64,000 bases of DNA from Ruminococcus_C sp963590855. GTDB lineage: Bacteria; Bacillota; Clostridia; Oscillospirales; Ruminococcaceae. Location of the stretch: the NCBI GenBank assembly GCA_963590855.1, contig CAVAQT010000007.1, positions 18,631 through 82,630 on the forward strand, read 5' to 3'. The position numbers were made by a program, and so were the translations under genes. The notes below the pieces were generated by a model. The model made no database searches, was not told where the DNA came from, and worked only from the letters and a program-made list of their open reading frames with translations. Shown here piece by piece: positions 58,875 through 64,000 of this stretch. The first letter of the stretch is position 1. Each line of letters begins with the position of its first letter.

Positions 58875-60293
58875 TTAGAATCGGAAGTCTCTTGCGTCGT
58901 GTACGATTTCCCGGAGATAATTCTCTGTTTTAGCGCGGACTTTTTCATTGGGGATGGCGAGCAGCTGCCGCTGCAGCACTTCTTTTCCCAGTGCTTTGGT
59001 CTGCGGAGAAGCATAATCCTCCAAAAATTCCTGAAGCGTAATCAATGCGTTTGGATGGCAGCAGTTCTGGATCTGACCGCTCTTACATAGGGACATGAAC
59101 CGGTCACCGGTGCGTCCTGCGCGATAGCAGGCGGTACAGAAACTGGGGATATAGTCCATTTCCATGAGCCAACGAACCACTTCGTCCAGAGAACGCTGGT
59201 CGCTGACATCGAACTGCGCGGAGTTGTCCTCCGGATCTTCCGGCATATCATAGCCGCCGACGCTTGTCCGCGAGCCACCGCTGATCTGAGAAATTCCCAA
59301 CGGCAGCAGACGTTCACGAACGGCTTTGCTTTCCCGCGTGGAGATAATCATGCCGGTATAGGGAACAGAAATGCGGATGAGAGCGCAGATCTTGGCGAAG
59401 ATATCATCGCTGATGCCATTGTCAAAATCGTCCGGGTTGATATCCTCTGCTTTTTTGATGCGGGGAATGCTGATGGTGTGAGGGCCGACGCCGTGGACAG
59501 CTTCCAGATGCTCTGCGTGCATCAAAAGCCCGACCAATTCATAAGGGTAGTTTTCCAAACCAAAGAGCACGCCCAGTCCCACATCATCGATACCTCCTGC
59601 CATAGCGCGATCCATTGCTTCGGTGTGATAGTCATAGTTATGCTTCGGGCCGGTGGGGTGCAGCTTTTCGTAGCTTTCCTTGTGATAGGTCTCCTGAAAC
59701 AGGATGTAGGTACCAATGCCGGCTTCTTTCAGCATATGATACTCCTCTTCCGTTGTCGCAGCGATGTTGACATTTACCCGGCGAATCGCACCATTCTTGT
59801 GATGGATGTGATAGATGGTGTCGATGCACTCCAGAATGTAGGAGATGGGATTGTGCAGCGGATCTTCGCCGGCTTCGATGGCAAGCCGCTTGTGTCCCAT
59901 ATCCTGTAGGGCAGTAACTTCCCGCACAATATCTTCCTGAGACAGCTTCTTTCGGGAGATGTGCTTGTTTTTGGCATGGTACGGACAATAGGTACATCCG
60001 TTGACGCAGTAATTGGACAGATACAGCGGCGCAAAGATAACAATGCGGCTGCCGTAAAAGTCCAGTTTGATCTGCCGTGCCAACCGGTTCATTTGCTCTG
60101 TTACAGCTTCATCTTCACACAGCAATAGTACGGCTGCTTCCCGGTGATTCAATCCTTTGCGCCGTGCAGCTTTCGCCAGGATCTCAGATAAAAGAGCCTG
60201 ATCGTTTTTATGCGCTGCTGCGTATTCCAGGGTATCCATAATCTCCGCGTGGTTGATAAACTCCTCTGCGCGGAGGGAATGTGGGTTGTACAA
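58875..60293 (-). CDS. hydG: [FeFe]-hydrogenase maturation radical SAM protein HydG
   Basis: HydG (472 residues) is a radical-SAM tyrosine lyase that makes the CO and CN ligands of the H-cluster. The radical-SAM motif is CVNGCTYC (Cys-x3-Cys-x2-Cys), and the C-terminal auxiliary cluster motif is CTACYRAGRTGDRFM with CCHPNALITLQEFLEDY. It starts with TTG at 60293, giving MYNPHSLRAEEFINH, exactly the usual HydG beginning, with GAGGAAGG 8 nt upstream. A longer frame to 60329 also starts with TTG but has a basic, atypical extension. A consensus promoter and a perfect palindrome lie upstream. The enzyme implies that the organism makes an [FeFe] hydrogenase. Confidence 0.95.
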   Translation of the reverse strand: MYNPHSLRAEEFINHAEIMDTLEYAAAHKNDQALLSEILAKAARRKGLNHREAAVLLLCEDEAVTEQMNRLARQIKLDFYGSRIVIFAPLYLSNYCVNGCTYCPYHAKNKHISRKKLSQEDIVREVTALQDMGHKRLAIEAGEDPLHNPISYILECIDTIYHIHHKNGAIRRVNVNIAATTEEEYHMLKEAGIGTYILFQETYHKESYEKLHPTGPKHNYDYHTEAMDRAMAGGIDDVGLGVLFGLENYPYELVGLLMHAEHLEAVHGVGPHTISIPRIKKAEDINPDDFDNGISDDIFAKICALIRISVPYTGMIISTRESKAVRERLLPLGISQISGGSRTSVGGYDMPEDPEDNSAQFDVSDQRSLDEVVRWLMEMDYIPSFCTACYRAGRTGDRFMSLCKSGQIQNCCHPNALITLQEFLEDYASPQTKALGKEVLQRQLLAIPNEKVRAKTENYLREIVHDARDFRF

Positions 60294-60323
60294 TATAATC
60301 GCCTTCCTCTTTTTTCTCACTTG

Positions 60324-60343
60324 CCGCAAAACAGCTTTTGCGG
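60324..60343. repeat. Palindrome in the hydG leader
   Basis: CCGCAAAA and TTTTGCGG form a perfect stem with a 4-nt centre, between the -10 box and the hydG start, where an operator or mRNA hairpin could act. Confidence 0.45.
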
Positions 60344-60361
60344 TGCTTCAACACTATAAAT

Positions 60362-60390
60362 ATTATATCACTATCAAAAATCTTTGTCAA
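60362..60390 (-). promoter_or_regulatory. Promoter of hydG-hydF
   Basis: Minus strand: TTGACA (60390-60385), 17 nt, TATAAT (60367-60362), full consensus. Confidence 0.85.
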
Positions 60391-60434
60391 TTGACGAAAA
60401 TTAGCAGGATTTTCAGCTTTTTCTTTTGTGAGTA

Positions 60435-60463
60435 TTGACAAATTTTCTTTCTGGGTGTATAAT
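60435..60463 (+). promoter_or_regulatory. Promoter of the mannanase gene
   Basis: TTGACA (60435-60440), 17 nt, TATAAT (60458-60463), full consensus, divergent from the hydG promoter with 44 bp between the -35 boxes. Confidence 0.85.
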
Positions 60464-60556
60464 AGTTCTATGAAACAAGGCAATTTCGGATTGCTGACGG
60501 TTGGATGTGCGCGTTGCGCCGTATCTGGCTTGGAACGTGGAAAGGAAGATGAAATT

Positions 60557-62416
60557 ATGCAGAAAATTTGGAAGCGCCTGGGCAGCGCAGGTGTTGCGGC
60601 GGCGATTTGTCTGGGAATGGCACAAGCTGTTCCGGCGGCAGTTGTTTCCGCAGAAGAGCCGCTGTTTGCTTCGGAGTGCGAGGACTTGAAGCTGGACAAT
60701 GATGCGAAGGTGGCTACAGATGTATACGGAACGGAATATCCGGGCTATACCGGTTCTGGTTTTGTATGGGTAACCAATGCAGGCACGATGAGCTTTACGG
60801 TGGATGCGCCGGAGACCGGCATGTATCGCCTGATGACAAAGTGCATCATGTATCTGGGGGATAGTTCCAATGATATCCGCGAGGCAACAGTGACGGTAAC
60901 ACGCTCAGATGAGAGCACTGCTACCAAGACTGTCAAGATCGCACACACAGACACCTGGAACGATTACAACTGGGGTGATCTGAAGCTGACAAAGGGCGAG
61001 AACACCATCACATTCGGCGCAGGCTGGGGCTATTGTCTGTACGACAGCATGACACTGACACAGACACCAAAGCCGGAATATGCCAAGGCAACTGCTACAC
61101 CGGTAGATTCCAAGGCAACCAAGGAGACAAAGGCACTGATGTCTTATCTCAAGAGCGTCTATGGTTCTCACATCATTTCCGGTCAGCAGGAAATCTACGG
61201 CGGCGGTAACGACGGTGATTCCGAAAAGGAATTTAACTATATCAAGGATACCACCGGAAAGCTTCCGGCAATTCGCGGATTTGATTTCATGAACTATAAT
61301 CCGTTGTATGGCTGGGAAGACGGCACAACAGAGCGTGCCATTAAATGGGCGAAGGAGCAGAACGGTATCGTTACGGCATCGTGGCATATCAATGTCCCTA
61401 TCGATTTTGACGGTTATACACTGGGCGATGCAGTAGACTGGAAGGAATGCACCTATAAGAACTACCAGGCGTCCAACAGCACATTCAATACAGCAAACGC
61501 TGTGAAGGAAGGCACAAAGGAATATGAATACTTCCAGGAGTGCATGAAGGATCTGGCAGAACAGCTTCAGAAGCTCCAGGATGCCAATGTGCCGATCATT
61601 CTCCGTCCGCTGCATGAAGCACAGGGTAACGAGGGCAACTATGGTGACGGTACTTCCTGGTTCTGGTGGGGCGACCGCGGCGCAGAGGTGTACAAGGAAC
61701 TGTGGAAGCTGCTGTACACCACGCTGACAGAAAAGTATGACCTCCACAACATTATCTGGGAATACAACAGCTATAACTATGCGAATTCTGATACTTGGTA
61801 TCCGGGCGATGATTATGTTGATATCGTCGCTTATGATAAGTATAACTGTGATTATAACCGGGATGACGGTCTTAGCTCCGGTACGCCAAACCTGAGTGCG
61901 ATCTCTCCGATCTTCAACTATCTGTATGAACTGACCGGCGGCAAGAAGATGGTTGCCATGGCAGAAAATGACTCGATCCCGTCGGAAGAGAACATGGTGA
62001 TCGAGAATGCCGGCTGGCTGTACTTCTGCCCGTGGTACGGCGATCACCTGATGTCCAGTCAGTACAATGACCCGGATCAGCTGAAAAAGATGTACACCAG
62101 TGATTACTGCATCACCTTGGATGAACTGCCGGATGATCTGTACACCAATACCGATGTAGAGCCGGGAACGACTGTTACAACAACAGAAAACGGCGGCGAA
62201 ACGACTACAACCACGACAGAACCGGCTAAGTTTATCAAGGGTGACTTCGATCAGAACGGCACGGTTAACGGCATGGATCTGGTAATGGCAAGAGAAGTGC
62301 TTGAAGACAAACTGTTCAATCTGGCAGTTCGGCTGGACATCAGCGATGTAAACGGAGATGAGACGTTTAATATTGCGGATATCGTAGCATTGCTGAACTA
62401 TCTGCTTGGAAAATAA
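60557..62416 (+). CDS. Secreted beta-mannanase with CBM35, GH26 and type I dockerin
   Basis: The 619-residue enzyme has a signal peptide (KRLGSAGVAAAICLGMAQAVPAAVVSA, cut near residue 33), a CBM35-like domain (about 35-172), a GH26 catalytic domain (about 185-530), a Thr-rich linker and a C-terminal type I dockerin (about 563-619). GH26 residues are visible: acid/base Glu in LRPLHEAQG and nucleophile Glu in MVAMAENDS; it cleaves beta-1,4-mannan. The dockerin has two calcium loops, DFDQNGTVNGMDL and DVNGDETFNIADI, so the enzyme docks on a cohesin scaffold of a cellulosome. ATG at 60557 has AAAGGAAG upstream; the frame open to 60428 overlaps the promoter. It is a single-gene unit. Confidence 0.93.
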   Translation: MQKIWKRLGSAGVAAAICLGMAQAVPAAVVSAEEPLFASECEDLKLDNDAKVATDVYGTEYPGYTGSGFVWVTNAGTMSFTVDAPETGMYRLMTKCIMYLGDSSNDIREATVTVTRSDESTATKTVKIAHTDTWNDYNWGDLKLTKGENTITFGAGWGYCLYDSMTLTQTPKPEYAKATATPVDSKATKETKALMSYLKSVYGSHIISGQQEIYGGGNDGDSEKEFNYIKDTTGKLPAIRGFDFMNYNPLYGWEDGTTERAIKWAKEQNGIVTASWHINVPIDFDGYTLGDAVDWKECTYKNYQASNSTFNTANAVKEGTKEYEYFQECMKDLAEQLQKLQDANVPIILRPLHEAQGNEGNYGDGTSWFWWGDRGAEVYKELWKLLYTTLTEKYDLHNIIWEYNSYNYANSDTWYPGDDYVDIVAYDKYNCDYNRDDGLSSGTPNLSAISPIFNYLYELTGGKKMVAMAENDSIPSEENMVIENAGWLYFCPWYGDHLMSSQYNDPDQLKKMYTSDYCITLDELPDDLYTNTDVEPGTTVTTTENGGETTTTTTEPAKFIKGDFDQNGTVNGMDLVMAREVLEDKLFNLAVRLDISDVNGDETFNIADIVALLNYLLGK

Positions 62417-62443
62417 AACAAATTTAACCCGAATGTAAGGGAG

Positions 62444-62483
62444 AAAAGCCCTGTTTCCGATTTAGACGGAGACAGGGCTTTTT
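62444..62483. terminator. Terminator between the mannanase gene and spoIIID
   Basis: AAAAGCCCTGTTTCCG pairs with CGGAGACAGGGCTTTT (one GU) around a 7-nt loop, with Ts after and As before, so it serves both convergent genes. Confidence 0.88.
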
Positions 62484-62500
62484 GTTTGCGCAGTGTTGCT

Positions 62501-62797
62501 TTAAAAATCCATCGGTGCATGTGCCTGTAAATATTCCTCTTCCTGCTGTCGCCGCAGAGCGTATTTGCGTTTGGTGGCGAGACCGCCGCGAATATGCCGC
62601 TCTTGCTTGTTCTGTTCCAGAATTTCTTTCACCTGTGTATACAGATCCGGCTGGATCTGCTCCAACCGCTCGCTGACATCCTTATGCACGGTGCTCTTCG
62701 AGACACCAAACCATTCTGCGGCAGCGCGGACTGTGGCCTTTTGCCGGACGATATATTCGCCCAGAACGACAGCGCGCGCTTCGGACTGCTCATTCAT
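62501..62797 (-). CDS. spoIIID: Sporulation transcriptional regulator SpoIIID
   Basis: SpoIIID (98 residues) is the small DNA-binding regulator of mother-cell genes during sporulation. Its helix-turn-helix is KATVRAAAEWFGVSKSTVHKDV, where FGVSKSTVHKD is identical to the B. subtilis protein, and HIRGGLATKRKYA matches the basic C-terminal region that also contacts DNA. ATG at 62797 lies 8 nt after GGAG; an in-frame GTG at 62806 overlaps the ribosome site. It is transcribed toward the mannanase gene. A mother-cell (SigE) promoter is expected; I could not identify one with confidence in 62798-62905. Its presence shows a sporulation gene set, whether or not spores are formed. Confidence 0.93.
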   Translation of the reverse strand: MNEQSEARAVVLGEYIVRQKATVRAAAEWFGVSKSTVHKDVSERLEQIQPDLYTQVKEILEQNKQERHIRGGLATKRKYALRRQQEEEYLQAHAPMDF

Positions 62798-62910
62798 ATA
62801 CCTCACTCCAATTGTGGTTTTGCTACAGCATATGCAGCAGACACGGGAATGAGAACGGGGCAGGTTATAAAAATGTGATGCGGTTTTTCAGAAAAGTTTA
62901 TGAGAAAACA

Positions 62911-62939
62911 TTGACGTATTCCGGTAATTGTGTTACAAT
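62911..62939 (+). promoter_or_regulatory. Promoter of uppP
   Basis: TTGACG (62911-62916), 17 nt, TACAAT (62934-62939). Confidence 0.75.
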
Positions 62940-63018
62940 AGAGAACAGCGGCATAAGGTGACTTATGCAAAAACAGAATGATCCCGAAAGGCGGATCATG
63001 GAAAGGACATTGTTACAT

Positions 63019-63879
63019 ATGGTTTGGGAACTCATCAAATCGCTGATATTCGGTATTGTGGAGGGCATTACAGAATGGCTACCCATCAGCAGCACCGGAC
63101 ATCTGATTTTGCTAGACGAATTTTTAAAGCTGGACGCTTCCGATAATTTCAAGGAGATGTTTGATGTTGTCATCCAGTTGGGTGCGATCATGGCGGTTGT
63201 AGTGATCTATTGGAAGAAGCTGTGGCCGTTCGGCAGACAGAACAATCCGCATCCCATGGCGCGGGATGGCTTTGGCGCGTGTCTGAAAAAGGATATTCTT
63301 CAGATGTGGTGCAAAGTCATTGTGGCAACTGTCCCGGCTGCGGTGATCGGCCTGCTTCTGGATGACTGGAGTCAGGCGCATTTGTACAACGCTTGGACTG
63401 TTGCAATCATGCTGATCTTGTTTGGTGTTGCTTTTATCTGGATCGAAAAGTGGCACAAGAATCGCACACCAAAAATGAACAGCATTGCTTCCTTGAAGTA
63501 TAGCACAGTGCTTTTGATCGGCGTATTTCAGCTGATCGCAGCGATTTTCCCGGGAACTTCCCGTTCTGGCGCAACCATCGTCGGTGCTTTGCTGCTGGGT
63601 GTATCCAGAACGGCTGCGGCAGAGTTCACCTTCTTCCTGGCAATTCCGGCAATGTTTGGCGCAAGCCTGCTGAAACTGGTGAAGTGCGGACTCCCTGCCA
63701 CTGGCATGGAAACCGCAATGCTGCTGATCGGCATGATCTCTGCATTTCTGGTATCTATCGTCGTCATTCGTTTCCTCATGAGCTATATTAAGAAGCATGA
63801 CTTTACCGTGTTCGGTTGGTATCGCATTGTGCTGGGCGCTTTGGTGCTGATCGGCGGTATTACCGGATTTATTGGATAA
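63019..63879 (+). CDS. uppP: Undecaprenyl-diphosphatase
   Basis: UppP/BacA (286 residues from this start) recycles undecaprenyl diphosphate to the monophosphate carrier needed for peptidoglycan synthesis, and its overproduction gives bacitracin resistance. About eight membrane helices are predicted. The first conserved motif is FGIVEGITEWLPISSTGHLIL with the (E/Q)xxxE-type acidic residues, quoted only in this 20-residue core, and the second is FPGTSRSGATI with the catalytic Arg and Ser. ATG at 63019 aligns best with the family N-terminus; ATGs at 62998 (AAGG 6 nt upstream) and 62965 would add 7 or 18 residues. A terminator follows directly. Confidence 0.94.
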   Translation: MVWELIKSLIFGIVEGITEWLPISSTGHLILLDEFLKLDASDNFKEMFDVVIQLGAIMAVVVIYWKKLWPFGRQNNPHPMARDGFGACLKKDILQMWCKVIVATVPAAVIGLLLDDWSQAHLYNAWTVAIMLILFGVAFIWIEKWHKNRTPKMNSIASLKYSTVLLIGVFQLIAAIFPGTSRSGATIVGALLLGVSRTAAAEFTFFLAIPAMFGASLLKLVKCGLPATGMETAMLLIGMISAFLVSIVVIRFLMSYIKKHDFTVFGWYRIVLGALVLIGGITGFIG

Positions 63880-63895
63880 ACACATCCTTGGTTAA

Positions 63896-63935
63896 AAAAT
63901 CCCCGTGTATCTTTCAATGGATACACGGGGATTTT
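63896..63935 (+). terminator. Terminator of uppP
   Basis: AAAATCCCCGTGTATC pairs perfectly with GATACACGGGGATTTT (16 bp, 8-nt loop). The last 65 bases of the window after it show nothing recognisable. Confidence 0.9.
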
Positions 63936-64000
63936 ACATACATAAAGGAATGTATTTATTTAGAGATTCCATTTATTCCACTGGTGTACAGCGTGTGAAT

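Noticed and set aside
60428..60556. Longer start for the mannanase
   Set aside because: Would begin upstream of the -35 box; the signal peptide starts cleanly at 60557.
1..64000. CRISPR array, tRNA, rRNA or prophage
   Set aside because: No regularly spaced repeats, no tRNA-like T-arm with CCA context and no phage structural genes were seen on either strand; a tRNAscan and CRISPR search would settle it.

Overview
The window looks like a chromosome segment of a low-to-middle GC Bacillota, most likely a cellulosome-bearing Ruminococcus (Oscillospiraceae). The evidence is a CBM35-GH26 mannanase ending in a type I dockerin, a type III glutamine synthetase, the clostridial block hprK-murB-rapZ-whiA-dnaE-pfkA, the hydrogenase maturases HydG and HydF, and the sporulation regulator SpoIIID. 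I judged this from gene content and protein motifs by eye. The species cannot be fixed without a search, although the base composition and the succinate-related operon would fit a relative of R. champanellensis. I saw no rRNA, tRNA, CRISPR array, prophage or intact insertion sequence.

Layout. 1-3440: L-fucose catabolism (fucU end, a rhamnulokinase-type kinase, fucI). 3.9-6.2 kb: a NodB-type deacetylase, a corrinoid adenosyltransferase and a patatin-like lipase. 6.4-22.2 kb: housekeeping genes (rpe, a DUF4015-like protein, hprK, murB, rapZ, whiA, dnaE, pfkA, proC, two membrane proteins, rpsO, pnp). 22.3-27 kb: small accessory genes (TM2 protein, lipoprotein, XRE regulator) and a YfhO/PIG-L pair. 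27.2-29.6 kb: glnN with a long structured leader. 30-33.3 kb: an ACT protein, hom and a MATE exporter. 33.4-41.2 kb: an alpha-galactoside utilisation locus (AraC regulator, ABC importer without ATPase, GH36 alpha-galactosidase, galactokinase). 41.4-43.6 kb: cls and an S24-type repressor.

44.5-54.7 kb holds the most interesting locus. fumC is followed by a tightly packed array of nine redox genes: hdrB, hdrC, hdrA, an mvhD/flxD homologue, two Fe-S proteins, an FNR/PyrK-like NAD(P)H reductase, and a soluble fumarate reductase pair (frdB-like, frdA-like) with no membrane anchor. I infer an NADH-driven, flavin-bifurcating, membrane-free fumarate reductase. It would make succinate and, in parallel, reduced ferredoxin that a hydrogenase (HydF and HydG are encoded just downstream) could turn into H2.

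54.7-64 kb: a P-type ATPase under a yybP-ykoY (Mn2+) riboswitch, hydG-hydF, the dockerin-bearing mannanase, spoIIID and uppP. Consensus-like sigma-A promoters (TTGACA-17-TATAAT and close variants) and clear intrinsic terminators bracket most units. Several start codons are GTG or TTG and were chosen by Shine-Dalgarno spacing.
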